DNA of 64,000 nucleotides, from the NCBI RefSeq assembly GCF_008868175.1, contig NZ_WBKT01000004.1, forward strand, positions 1-64,000, in the 5' to 3' direction. The position numbers were made by a program, and so were the translations under genes. Below the pieces are notes generated by a model. That model was not told where the DNA came from. It searched no databases and worked only from the letters and a program-made list of their open reading frames with translations. Positions 40,143 to 48,319 of this stretch are shown here, in pieces. How positions within the stretch are numbered: the first letter of the stretch is position 1; every line of letters starts with the position of its first letter. The DNA comes from Micromonospora sp. AMSO31t (GTDB lineage Bacteria > Actinomycetota > Actinomycetes > Mycobacteriales > Micromonosporaceae).

Positions 40143-40266
40143 CCCTCGACCCGGCTGCGACAGCCTGAGTCGAAGGTCTCGCCCGCCCCGGGGACCGGGG
40201 CCGCGTGGCCGGATGCGGAACGCACCAGTATGTCGACCACGACATTGGGGGCTACTCCCCTTCGCG
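40143..40266 (-). ncRNA. yybP-ykoY manganese riboswitch
   Basis: On the minus strand the RNA would start near 40266, 7 bases after a TAGGCT -10 (40278-40273). It carries GAAGGGGAGTAGCC, then GTCGACATACTGG and GGCGAGACCTTCG, the conserved L1/L3 Mn-site blocks of the yybP-ykoY class. P1 pairs CGAAGG (40264-40259) with CCTTCG (40176-40171). The same CCTTCGAC strand can instead pair with GTCGAGGG (40150-40143), a mutually exclusive hairpin that can serve as the expression switch. Next, CTCCCG can pair with the exporter's ribosome site. Confidence 0.88.
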
Positions 40267-40328
40267 CCGCCCAGCCTAGCCGATCATCAGGGGGCGGGCC
40301 GCGCCGGGTGAACAGGGTCACCGGCGCC

Positions 40329-41294
40329 TCAGTCCGCGCGGGCCAGGCTGACCCCGAACAGCCCCTCCGGGTCGGTCCAGAACGCCTGCCGGACGAACCC
40401 GGCCGCGACCAGTTCCCGGGCGATCCCCGCCGGCCGGAACTTCGCCGAGACCTCGGTCCGCAGCTCCTCGCCGGCGGCGAACGCGACGTCCAGGTCGAGC
40501 ACGCGCACCCGGACGGGGCGCTCGGCCCGCAGCCGCATCTCGATCCACTCGTGCTCCGGGTCCCAGACCGCCACGTGCCGGAACGCCGCCGGGTCGAAGT
40601 CCGCCCCCAGCTCCCGGTTGATCACCCGCAGCACGTTGCGGTTGAACTCGGCGGTCACCCCGGCCGCGTCGTCGTAGGCGGGGACCAGCACCGACGGGTC
40701 CTTCACCAGGTCGGTGCCGACCAGCAGCCAGTCGCCGGCCTCCAGCGCCGCGCGCATCGCGGTGAGGAACTCGGCCCGCTCGGCGGGCAGCAGGTTGCCG
40801 ATGGTCCCGCCGAGGAACAGCACCAGCCGCCGGCCGCCGGTGGGCAGCCGGTCCAGGTGCCGGGTGAAGTCGCCGACGATGCCGCGCACCCGCAGCCCGG
40901 GGTACGCGGCGGCGATCTGCTCGGTGGACCCGCGCAGCGCGCTGACCGAGACGTCCAGCGGCACGAAGCTGCCCAGGTCGCCGTGGCGGGTGAAGGCGTC
41001 CAGCAGCAGCCGGGTCTTCTCCGACGAGCCGGAGCCCAGCTCGATCAGCGTCTTCGCACCGGTCAGCGCGGCGACGTCGTCGGCGTGCGCGGCCAGCACC
41101 GCCCGCTCGGCCCGGGTCGGGTAGTACTCCGGCAGCCGGGTGATCTCCTCGAACAGCTCGCTGCCCCGGGCGTCGTAGAACCACTTCGGTGGCAGCCACT
41201 TCGGCGTCGCGGTCAGGCCGATCCGGACGTCCTCCCGCAGGCCGCGGTCGAGGTCCTGCTCCTCCAGGTGGATCTCCAGTGGCTCCGCGCTCAT
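40329..41294 (-). CDS. egtD: EgtD L-histidine N-alpha-methyltransferase
   Basis: 321 aa SAM-dependent enzyme that trimethylates histidine to hercynine, the first step of ergothioneine synthesis. LPEYYPTRAERAVL, LIELGSGSSEKTRLLLDA, FVPLDVS, LVLFLGGTIGNLLP and VLVPAYDDAAGVTAEFN match EgtD. It is last in the minus-strand egt operon, 41 bases after egtC. Confidence 0.95.
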   Translation of the reverse strand: MSAEPLEIHLEEQDLDRGLREDVRIGLTATPKWLPPKWFYDARGSELFEEITRLPEYYPTRAERAVLAAHADDVAALTGAKTLIELGSGSSEKTRLLLDAFTRHGDLGSFVPLDVSVSALRGSTEQIAAAYPGLRVRGIVGDFTRHLDRLPTGGRRLVLFLGGTIGNLLPAERAEFLTAMRAALEAGDWLLVGTDLVKDPSVLVPAYDDAAGVTAEFNRNVLRVINRELGADFDPAAFRHVAVWDPEHEWIEMRLRAERPVRVRVLDLDVAFAAGEELRTEVSAKFRPAGIARELVAAGFVRQAFWTDPEGLFGVSLARAD

Positions 41295-41335
41295 CAGCTG
41301 TCCTTCCTGTTCCTACCGGTGTGGGAAACGGGATG

Positions 41336-42082
41336 TCAGGCGACCGTCAGCTCCCGGACGTCCAGCCCGGTGGCGGTGGCCACCACCAGCCGGCCGTCCG
41401 GCACCGGCCGCCAGCCGGGGTCGTCGTCGGAGGGCTCGGAGGCGAGCAGCACCGAACCCGGGGTACGGCGTACCGACAGCGCGTGCCCGGCCACGCTGGC
41501 CGCCACCGTGGCGCCGTCGGTCAGCAGCAGGTTCAGCCGTGATCCGGGGGCGGCGGCGGAGACCGCGGCGACGGTGTCGGCCACCGCGTCGCCGGGCGTG
41601 GCGCCGGCGCGCAGCCGGTGCCGGACCAGCGCCCAGAGCAGCGCCGAGTCGGTCGGCACCTCCAGGGTCAGCAGGTCGCGGACGGGAAGCCCGCCGGCCA
41701 GCGGGACCAGGGTGTCCGGCCAGCCCCGCACCACCCCGTTGTGGCTGAACAGCCAGCGCCCCTCGACGAACGGCGCGGCCGCCGTCTCGTGCAGCGGCAT
41801 GCCGACCGTGGCGGAGCGGACGGCGGCCAGCACCGCGCCCGCGACCGTCACGGCGGCCAGCTCCGGCAGGGTCGTGTCGCTCCACATCGGCTGCGCCCGC
41901 CGGTAGCGGACCGGTTCCCCGCCGTCCGGGTACCAGCCGACGCCGAAGCCGTCGGCGTTGATCGTGCCGCCGCCACGCATGTCGCGGGGCGCCCAGGACT
42001 GCCGCAGCAGCCCGTACGGCGGGTCGAAGAGCAGGCTCCGCAGGCTGACCGGCGGACCGAGGTACGCCAGGTGGCGGCACAT
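41336..42082 (-). CDS. egtC: EgtC gamma-glutamyl amidohydrolase
   Basis: 248-aa class II glutamine-amidotransferase fold. Nucleophile Cys2 follows the initiator Met (MCRHLAYLG), with GGGTINADGFGVGWYP, FSHNGVVRG and DSALLWALV. EgtC removes the gamma-glutamyl group from the hercynyl-gamma-Glu-Cys sulfoxide made by EgtB. It starts 16 bases after the egtB stop. Confidence 0.94.
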   Translation of the reverse strand: MCRHLAYLGPPVSLRSLLFDPPYGLLRQSWAPRDMRGGGTINADGFGVGWYPDGGEPVRYRRAQPMWSDTTLPELAAVTVAGAVLAAVRSATVGMPLHETAAAPFVEGRWLFSHNGVVRGWPDTLVPLAGGLPVRDLLTLEVPTDSALLWALVRHRLRAGATPGDAVADTVAAVSAAAPGSRLNLLLTDGATVAASVAGHALSVRRTPGSVLLASEPSDDDPGWRPVPDGRLVVATATGLDVRELTVA

Positions 42083-42098
42083 CAGGCGGCGCCTCCCG

Positions 42099-43433
42099 TC
42101 ACGCCGTCTCCTCGGGGCGGGCGTCGCGGGCGCAGCGGAAACCGCTGAAGATCTGCCGCCGGATCGGGTAGTCCCAGTTGCGGAAGGTGCCCCGGCAGGC
42201 CGACCGGTCGGTGCCGAACGAGCCGCCGCGCAGCACCCGGTGGTCGTCGCCGAAGAACACCTCCGAGTATTCGCGGTAGGGGAACGCCGCGAAGCCCGGG
42301 TGGCCGCGGAAGGTGGACGAGGTCCACTCCCAGACGTCGCCGATGAGCTGGTGCACGCCGAGCGGCGACGCCCCCTCCGGGTACGCGCCCACCGGCGCCG
42401 GCCACAGGTGCCGCTGCCCCAGGTTGGCGTGCGCGCCCGTCGGGTCCGCGTCGCCCCACGGGTAGCGGCGCGACCGGCCGGTCGCCGGATCCCAGCGGGC
42501 CGCCTTCTCCCACTCCGCCTCGGTGGGCAGCCGCCGGCCGGCCCAGGCCGCGTACGCCTCCGCCTCGTGGAAGCAGACGTGCACCACCGGCTCGTCGTCG
42601 CGCACCGGCGACCAGCGCCCGAACCGGCGGTACGCCCAGCCGTCCCCGTCGCGCCGCCAGTGCATCGGTGCGCTCAGCCCGGCCTCGACGCGGTGCCGCC
42701 AGCCGGCCGCGCTCCACCAGCGCGGCTCGTCGTAGCCGCCGTCGGCCAGGAACGCGCGGTACTGCCCGTTGGTGACCGGCGCCGCGTCGATGGCGTACGC
42801 GGGCAGGTCGACCGTGTGGGCGGGACGCTCGTTGTCCAGCGCCCACGGGTCGGTGGAGGTGCCCATGGTGAACGGGCCGGCCGGCACCAGCACCTCGCCG
42901 CCCACCCGGGCGCGGGGCTCCGGCGGCGGCGGGGCGTCCAGCACCGGGCCGCCGGCGCGCAGCTGGTGGGTGGCGAGCATGGTCTCGTCGTGCTGCTGCT
43001 CGTGCTGGACGATCATGCCGAACGCGAAGCCGTCCTCGACCAGCTTCCGGTCGGTGAACCGGATCCCGTCCAGCAGGTCGTACACCTTCTCCCGGACGGT
43101 CCGCACGTATGCCCGCGCCTCAGCGGGCGGCAGCAGCGGCAGCGCGGGCCGGTCCCGGCGGGGCTGCTTGAACGCGTCGTACAGGTCGTCGATGTCGTGG
43201 CGCACCGGCTCGCGCCCGCCGACGTCGCGGACCAGCCACAACTCCTCCTGGTTGCCGACGTGCGCCAGGTCCCAGACCAGCGGCGACATCAGGGTCGAGT
43301 GCTGCCGCACCAGGTCGTCGTCGTCCACCGCGTCGGTGAGCAGTGCGGTGCGGGCGCGGGCGCGCTCCAGCTCGGCCGCGATCCGGCCGCGCAACCGCTC
43401 GCCCTCGATCGCCGGCCGCTCGGTCGTGGTCAC
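42099..43433 (-). CDS. egtB: EgtB hercynine oxygenase
   Basis: 444 aa. N-terminal DinB-like domain with iron ligands (LAHVGNQEELWL; MIVQHEQQHDETML, the HxxxH pair) and a C-terminal FGE-sulfatase domain (VPAGPFTMGTSTDPWALDNE ... GDVWEWTSSTF ... RVLRGGSF). It is a non-heme iron enzyme joining gamma-Glu-Cys to hercynine with O2. GTG 43433 has GGAGGGG upstream and overlaps the egtA stop by four bases. Confidence 0.95.
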   Translation of the reverse strand: MTTTERPAIEGERLRGRIAAELERARARTALLTDAVDDDDLVRQHSTLMSPLVWDLAHVGNQEELWLVRDVGGREPVRHDIDDLYDAFKQPRRDRPALPLLPPAEARAYVRTVREKVYDLLDGIRFTDRKLVEDGFAFGMIVQHEQQHDETMLATHQLRAGGPVLDAPPPPEPRARVGGEVLVPAGPFTMGTSTDPWALDNERPAHTVDLPAYAIDAAPVTNGQYRAFLADGGYDEPRWWSAAGWRHRVEAGLSAPMHWRRDGDGWAYRRFGRWSPVRDDEPVVHVCFHEAEAYAAWAGRRLPTEAEWEKAARWDPATGRSRRYPWGDADPTGAHANLGQRHLWPAPVGAYPEGASPLGVHQLIGDVWEWTSSTFRGHPGFAAFPYREYSEVFFGDDHRVLRGGSFGTDRSACRGTFRNWDYPIRRQIFSGFRCARDARPEETA

Positions 43434-44659
43434 CGGTGTCCCCTCCCCGCGGCGGCGCGGCGCCGCCGGATCGCTCGGCTCGTCTCGTCGTGGATCCCGG
43501 CCGGCAGGTCCAGCCGGGGCAGGGCCGCCAGGGCCAGGTCGAACAGCGCGGCCGCGGCGGTCGCCAGCGGCCGCTCGGCCAGCCCGCGCCGGGCCGCCGC
43601 GACCCATCCCCCGGCGACCGGGGCGGCGACGGCGAGCGCGTCCCGGGTGGTGGCGGGGTCGGCGAAGAGCGCCGCCAGCACCGCCAGCGGCACGGTCCAC
43701 TCCCGACCGGGCTGGGCGTCCAGGTAGCGGACCTCCAGGTAGCCGCGGGGGCGGACCGGTGGGAAGAGCGTGCTGAGGTGGTATTCGAGGTCGTCGGTGG
43801 TCGGCGGCTGCGGCAGCGCCCCGGCCAGCCAGTCGGCGAAGGTGACGCCCTCGGGCGGCGTCCAGTCCGGACCGTCGCCGCGGACGCAGAGCAGCGGCGC
43901 GGCCAGCGCGTACCCGCTCCAGGCGGCGATGGGGTCGCGGTCGGCCCGCACCGGGGACCAGACCGGCCGGGTGCGCGCCGGGTCGATCGCCAGCCAGGCG
44001 GCCATCCGGGTGGAGGCCCAGCCGGTGGGCCGCCCGGCGTGCCGGTCGGCGGTGGCGAAGGCGGCCAGCAGCGGCGGCCCGACGGCGTGCGCCGCCGCCC
44101 ACCGCTCGGCCAGCTGGTCCGGCTCGCCCGCGTCCAGGCAGACCTGGAGCCCGGCGGTGCTGTACATCATCGCCCGGCCGGCCGGCCCGTGCCGGTCGAG
44201 GACGGAGCGCATGGCCCGGTAGCGCGGCGTGTCCACGACGGGGCGCGGGGGGCGCCAGGGGTCCATGCCGGTGCGGCCCAGGACCAGGCCGGCGGCATCC
44301 AGGAGGGCCCGCAGCTCGGCAAGGTCGGCCTCGGTGGCCAGGATGAGCGCGGCGACCGACGGTCGCGGCGCGGAGGAGATCTCCACCTGCCCGCCCGGCT
44401 CCACGGTCACGGTGCCACCGCGCCGGAGCCCGGCGGCCGGGCTGGTGGGGTCGAGGGTGACGGGGCTGTGCCGTCCCAACGCCCGGTGCAGCCGCTCGCG
44501 GTCGACCGGGCGGGTCGGGTCCGCAGCGTCGTGCACCGTCCATTCCAGCTCGACGCCGGTCAGGCTGGGTGGCCCGGTCTTGAAGCAGATCCTGGCGATG
44601 TGCCCGCGGGCCGCCGCCTCATCCCCCAGCACGGTGGTCCGGTCCAACTCCGGCGACAT
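43430..44659 (-). CDS. egtA: EgtA glutamate-cysteine ligase
   Basis: 409 aa GCS2-type ligase making gamma-Glu-Cys for EgtB. GVELEWTVHD, EPGGQVEISSAPRPSV, MMYSTAGLQVCLDAGE, WSPVRADRDPIAAWSGYAL and YLEVRYLDAQ fit the family. First gene of egtABCD. ATG 44659 is chosen; GGGAGAGGAG lies ~13 bases upstream, and in-frame TTG/GTG codons just before it are alternatives. Confidence 0.93.
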   Translation of the reverse strand: MSPELDRTTVLGDEAAARGHIARICFKTGPPSLTGVELEWTVHDAADPTRPVDRERLHRALGRHSPVTLDPTSPAAGLRRGGTVTVEPGGQVEISSAPRPSVAALILATEADLAELRALLDAAGLVLGRTGMDPWRPPRPVVDTPRYRAMRSVLDRHGPAGRAMMYSTAGLQVCLDAGEPDQLAERWAAAHAVGPPLLAAFATADRHAGRPTGWASTRMAAWLAIDPARTRPVWSPVRADRDPIAAWSGYALAAPLLCVRGDGPDWTPPEGVTFADWLAGALPQPPTTDDLEYHLSTLFPPVRPRGYLEVRYLDAQPGREWTVPLAVLAALFADPATTRDALAVAAPVAGGWVAAARRGLAERPLATAAAALFDLALAALPRLDLPAGIHDETSRAIRRRRAAAGRGHR

Positions 44660-44839
44660 CACCAAGAGACGGCTCCTCTCCCCAGGGCGCGCGACCACGC
44701 TGTCGGCCGGCGCCCGTGCCGTGGCGGCCGGGCGTCGGCGGTCCCACCATCTTCTGTCTAGCAGACGGATTCCGCGTGCCCGGGGAGATGAATTTTTGTC
44801 CGGAATCCGGTTGCGGCGGGGGCGGTGCCCGCTCAGCGA

Positions 44840-45661
44840 CTACGGCTTCGACGTCGACTTCGGGTCCGACTTCGGCTCGGCTTTCGGGTCCGACTTCGGC
44901 TTGGGCGTCGACTTCGGCTTGGGCGTCGACTTCGGCTTCGGCTTCGACTCCGACGTCGGCTTCGACTCCGGCGTCGGCGTCGGCGTCGGCTCCGGCGACT
45001 TCTCCGGCACCAGCGCCAGGCAGTAGCTCTCCACCCGGTCGGCGCCGCCGGCGGCGGTCACCAGATCGGCGAACCCGGGGCTCTCCAGCGCCTTGGCCCG
45101 CTGCTGGTCGGACTTGGCCAGGTAGGCCCGGCAGTGCCCGGCGAGCTTGCCGGCGCTCGCCGGCCTGCCGGACCCGCCGGGTCCACCGGAGCTGCCAGGT
45201 GTCGGTGCGCTCGACGGGACACCGCCGGAGGCCCCACCGCTCGGGGTCGTGCCCCCGGAGGGCGCCGGGGAGCCCGGCTCGCTCGCACCACCGGTGCTGC
45301 CGCCCGGCGTGGTGGGGGCCGGCGGCGGCGCCGGCTCCGGGGTCCGGTCGAGGTTCACCGCGGCGAACGCGACCCCGGCGGTGGCGGTGGCGGCGAGCCC
45401 GGCCAGGACCGCGCCGACCCGGAAACGGCGTCGTGGCCCCGGCGCGGCGGCCGGGGCCGGGTTGGCCCGGGCGGCGCGGAACGCGGCGAGCGCCTGCTCC
45501 TCGCCGGCCAGTTCCGCCGCGGTGCCCGGGGCGGCCGCCGCGGCGAGCAGGTGCGCCAGCGGGTCGGCCGGCGCCTCCGGAGGTGTCCCGGCGCGGGCCG
45601 CGTCGAGGAGGCGCTCCGACTCCGCCGGATCGGCGGGCCAGTCGGACCGGCCAGAACTCAT
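44840..45661 (-). CDS. single-TM protein downstream of ECF sigma, possible anti-sigma
   Basis: 273 aa. Acidic N-terminal half (ESERLLDAARAG ... EQALAAFRAAR), one TM helix (about 82-102), a Gly/Ser/Pro linker, a small extracellular helical domain with two Cys (GHCRAYLAKSDQQRAKALES ... ESYCLALV) and a low-complexity tail of (K/E/D)PKS repeats. It starts 16 bases after the sigma gene and has the topology of an anti-sigma factor, but no zinc HxxxCxxC motif is seen. ATG 45661 follows GGAGGG. Confidence 0.75.
   Translation of the reverse strand: MSSGRSDWPADPAESERLLDAARAGTPPEAPADPLAHLLAAAAAPGTAAELAGEEQALAAFRAARANPAPAAAPGPRRRFRVGAVLAGLAATATAGVAFAAVNLDRTPEPAPPPAPTTPGGSTGGASEPGSPAPSGGTTPSGGASGGVPSSAPTPGSSGGPGGSGRPASAGKLAGHCRAYLAKSDQQRAKALESPGFADLVTAAGGADRVESYCLALVPEKSPEPTPTPTPESKPTSESKPKPKSTPKPKSTPKPKSDPKAEPKSDPKSTSKP
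44852..44995 (-). repeat. hexamer-like coding repeat (KPKS tail)
   Basis: Tandem imperfect repeats of about 18 bases (plus strand GACTTCGGCTTGGGCGTC variants) encode the Lys/Pro/Ser-rich extracellular tail. Such tracts often vary in copy number and may bind the cell wall by charge. Confidence 0.7.
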
Positions 45662-45677
45662 CCCGTTTCCCTCCACG

Positions 45678-46319
45678 TCAACCGTCCGCCGGCTCGGCCT
45701 TGGGCGCCTGCGACGCCTGCCGTCCCGGGCCGGTGCGGGCGCGGGGCGGCGTCGCTCCCCCGGCCCGGTCCGCCGGCTGATCCGCATCGGCGCGCTCCAG
45801 CAACCCGGCCAGACGCCGCAGCCCCCGGTGCGCGGCGGTGCGCACCGCGCCGGCCCGCCGGCCGAGCACCCGCCCGGCGGTCTCCGCGTCGAGCCCGATC
45901 ACGGCCCGCAGCAGCACCGCCTCCGCCTCCCTGGGCGGCAGGCTGGCGATCAGCGCCAGGGCGCTCTCGGTGCCGATGGTCTCGCCGGCCCGCTCGGCGG
46001 TGTCCGCGTCGCCGGCCAGCTCGCTGAGCGCCTGGACGGGCACCGGCAGGGCGGGCCGCCGGCGCTGCCGGCGCAGGTGGTCCATGGCCCGGTTGCGGGC
46101 GATGGTGACGGTCCAGGCGCGGAACTCGCCACCGGTGAAGCTGGGCAGGTCGCGGGAGATCTGCAGCCACGTCTCCGAGGCCACGTCCTCGGCGTCGCCG
46201 CCGACCAGGGCGGTGAGGTAGCGCAGCAGGCCGGGCTGCAGGCTGCGGTAGAGGAAGCGGAACGCCTCCTCGTCGCCCCCCTGCGCGGCGGCGACCGCCT
46301 CGCTCAGCTCACCGGTCAT
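45678..46319 (-). CDS. ECF-type RNA polymerase sigma factor
   Basis: 213 aa. Region 2 (AFRFLYRSLQPGLLRYLTAL ... EDVASETWLQISRDL ... AWTVTIARNRAMDHLRRQ) and region 4 (LIASLPPREAEAVLLRAVIG, TAGRVLGRRAGAVRTAAHRG) are complete; a disordered Pro/Ala tail follows. The next gene, 16 bases away, is a single-TM protein and probably its anti-sigma. ATG 46319 is preceded by a GGCGGA site. Confidence 0.9.
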   Translation of the reverse strand: MTGELSEAVAAAQGGDEEAFRFLYRSLQPGLLRYLTALVGGDAEDVASETWLQISRDLPSFTGGEFRAWTVTIARNRAMDHLRRQRRRPALPVPVQALSELAGDADTAERAGETIGTESALALIASLPPREAEAVLLRAVIGLDAETAGRVLGRRAGAVRTAAHRGLRRLAGLLERADADQPADRAGGATPPRARTGPGRQASQAPKAEPADG

Positions 46320-46879
46320 GGATCCGCCGTTCCCGCCCTGCCGACTCCCCGCACCGGCGCCCACCGGTGCCGGCGTGCCCGACGCCCGCCCGGACGGACA
46401 ACCGGACCTCCACCCGCACCATCAGTCCCCCGCTGACCTGATCGGCACCAGCACCGGAAAGGGTGCGGGCGCGCGTATGGACACCGCCGTGTAAGGACGG
46501 CCGTCGGCGGACATACCGTACCGGCGTCATGGGGCGGCCGGGAGCCGGGCCAACGGTAGGAGCGGCCGGCGGGTTCGACAAGGTGCCGCCCGCCGGAGAA
46601 AGAGTGAGAATTCTCTACGGCCCGCCACGGCGGGTCGGCGTAACGAAATCCGTCCGCGTTGCGCTGCGCGGCCGGCGAACCGGGACGAAACACCAGGTCG
46701 GAGCCGGACAGACGAACCTCCGGGCACATTTTACTGCCCGATCGTGCCCGATTCGTCACCGTCAGCCGATCGGTGCGGGGGCGGTTGACCGTTCGGCCCA
46801 GGCGCCTCCGGCCGCCCGCCGGTCGTGACGGGAGAGATCGCGGGAAATACTCCGCGGCCCCTCTGGGTACGGTATTGAC
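46320..46879. other. 560-base intergenic region
   Basis: Divergent control region between the ECF sigma gene and the Ser/Thr kinase. It contains a GAGAATTCTC palindrome (46606-46615), two near-repeats of GCCCGAT(C/T)CG around 46735-46755 and the kinase's TACGGT -10. ORFs here have poor codon bias and no family likeness, so I call none. Confidence 0.5.
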
Positions 46880-48262
46880 GTGTTGACTTCCGACGTCGTA
46901 CTCAGCGGTCGGTACCGCCTTGATGACCGTGTCGCCACCGGCGGCATGGGCGACGTCTGGCGTGCCACGGACCTGGTGCTCGGCCGGCCGGTCGCGGTGA
47001 AGGTCCTGCTGCCCGCGCTGGTCTCCGACCCCGACTTCATCGCCCGCTTCCGCTCCGAGGCGCGGATCATGGCGTCGCTGCGCCATCCGGGCGTGGTCCA
47101 GGTCTTCGACTGCGGCGAGGACGAGCTGCCCGACGGCAGCCGGGCCGACTACCTGGTCATGGAGTTCGTCGCGGGCGAGCCGCTCTCCCGGCGGATCGAA
47201 GCGGCCGGGCAGCTCGGGGTCGGCGAGACCATGTCGATCGTGGCGCAGGTGGCCCAGGCCCTGCACGGCGCGCACGCCCGGGGCATCGTCCACCGTGACG
47301 TGAAGCCGAGCAACCTGCTCGTGCAGGACGACGGGACCGTGGTGCTGGTCGACTTCGGGGTGGCCCGGTCGACCAACGTCACCAGCATCACCAGCACCAA
47401 CGCGGTGCCCGGCACCGCCCTCTACATGGCTCCCGAGCAGGCCGCCGGGCGGCCGGTCTCCGGCGCCACCGACGTCTACGCGCTCGGCGCGGTGGCCTAC
47501 TGCTGCCTCACCGGCAGCCCGCCGTTCACCGGTGACAACCCGCTGCAGGTGGCCGTCCGGCACCTCGACGACGAGCCGCCGGAGCTGCCGGCGGAGATCC
47601 CGCCGCCGGTCCGGGACCTGGTGGCCCGGGCCCTGGCCAAGGACCCGGCGGACCGCTTCCCCACCGCCGCCGCGATGGCCGAGGCGGCCCGCGCGGCCGG
47701 GTCCGAGTCGCCCACCGCCATGGTGCCGGTGACGCTGCGCGGTGCGACGGGATCGAGCCGCACCCGAGACGACCTGACGGCCACCGCGCCGGGTGCCCTC
47801 GTGGCGCCGGCCCGCCGGCCGGGGCGGCGGGGCACGCTGGTCGGCGCTGCGGCCGTGGTGCTGGTGGCGCTGACCGCGCTGGGCGCGGCACTGGGCGCGG
47901 CGAAGAACGCCGACGCGCCGGCCACCCGGATCGACACGACCGCGCCCGCGGTTGCCCCGAGCAACTCGGTCGCGGACGCCGCGGTCACCGAGGGACCGTC
48001 AACGGACGACGGCCACAGCTACCGCCCGGTGGGCCCGACCGGCCGGCCGTCCGGTTCGGTCACGGCCACGCCCAGCCCCTCGTCGAGCCTGTCGGGGCAG
48101 CCGGCGCCCTCCGGCAGCCCGTCGTCGTCCGCGACGACGGATCCCCAGACCTCGCCCACCACACCGGCGAATCCGCCACCCACCACGGCCAGCACTCCGC
48201 CGGATCCCCCGCCGACCACGGAGAGCACTCCGCCGGAGCCGCCGGCGGGCGAGACCGAATAG
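46880..48262 (+). CDS. PknB-type serine/threonine protein kinase
   Basis: 460 aa. Hanks kinase: ATGGMGDVWRATD glycine loop, VAVKVL Lys, HRDVKPSNLL catalytic loop, DFGVAR, GTALYMAPEQ. A TM helix (about 315-337) leads to a ~120-residue Pro/Ser/Thr-rich extracellular tail without PASTA domains. GTG 46880 is fixed by TACGGT (46868-46873) 6 bases upstream, a leaderless promoter. Targets are unknown. It ends at a 16-bp hairpin. Confidence 0.93.
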   Translation: MLTSDVVLSGRYRLDDRVATGGMGDVWRATDLVLGRPVAVKVLLPALVSDPDFIARFRSEARIMASLRHPGVVQVFDCGEDELPDGSRADYLVMEFVAGEPLSRRIEAAGQLGVGETMSIVAQVAQALHGAHARGIVHRDVKPSNLLVQDDGTVVLVDFGVARSTNVTSITSTNAVPGTALYMAPEQAAGRPVSGATDVYALGAVAYCCLTGSPPFTGDNPLQVAVRHLDDEPPELPAEIPPPVRDLVARALAKDPADRFPTAAAMAEAARAAGSESPTAMVPVTLRGATGSSRTRDDLTATAPGALVAPARRPGRRGTLVGAAAVVLVALTALGAALGAAKNADAPATRIDTTAPAVAPSNSVADAAVTEGPSTDDGHSYRPVGPTGRPSGSVTATPSPSSSLSGQPAPSGSPSSSATTDPQTSPTTPANPPPTTASTPPDPPPTTESTPPEPPAGETE

Positions 48263-48272
48263 TCCGAAGATC

Positions 48273-48312
48273 CGTGCTGGTCGGCCACTCCGTGCAGTGG
48301 CCGACCAGCACG
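48273..48312. terminator. 16-bp hairpin between kinase and ABC permease genes
   Basis: Arms 48273-48288 and 48297-48312 pair perfectly around an 8-base loop, 10 bases after the kinase stop and 8 bases before the convergent permease stop. It probably works in both directions. Confidence 0.85.
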
Positions 48313-48319
48313 CGTTTCC

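Noticed and set aside
44852..44995. Short regular repeats that could suggest CRISPR
   Set aside because: The unit is ~18 bases without unique spacers and it is in frame inside a protein gene (KPKS tail).
46463..46828. A 121-codon ORF in the 560-base gap
   Set aside because: It lacks a ribosome site, has poor codon bias and no family likeness, and covers the probable control region.
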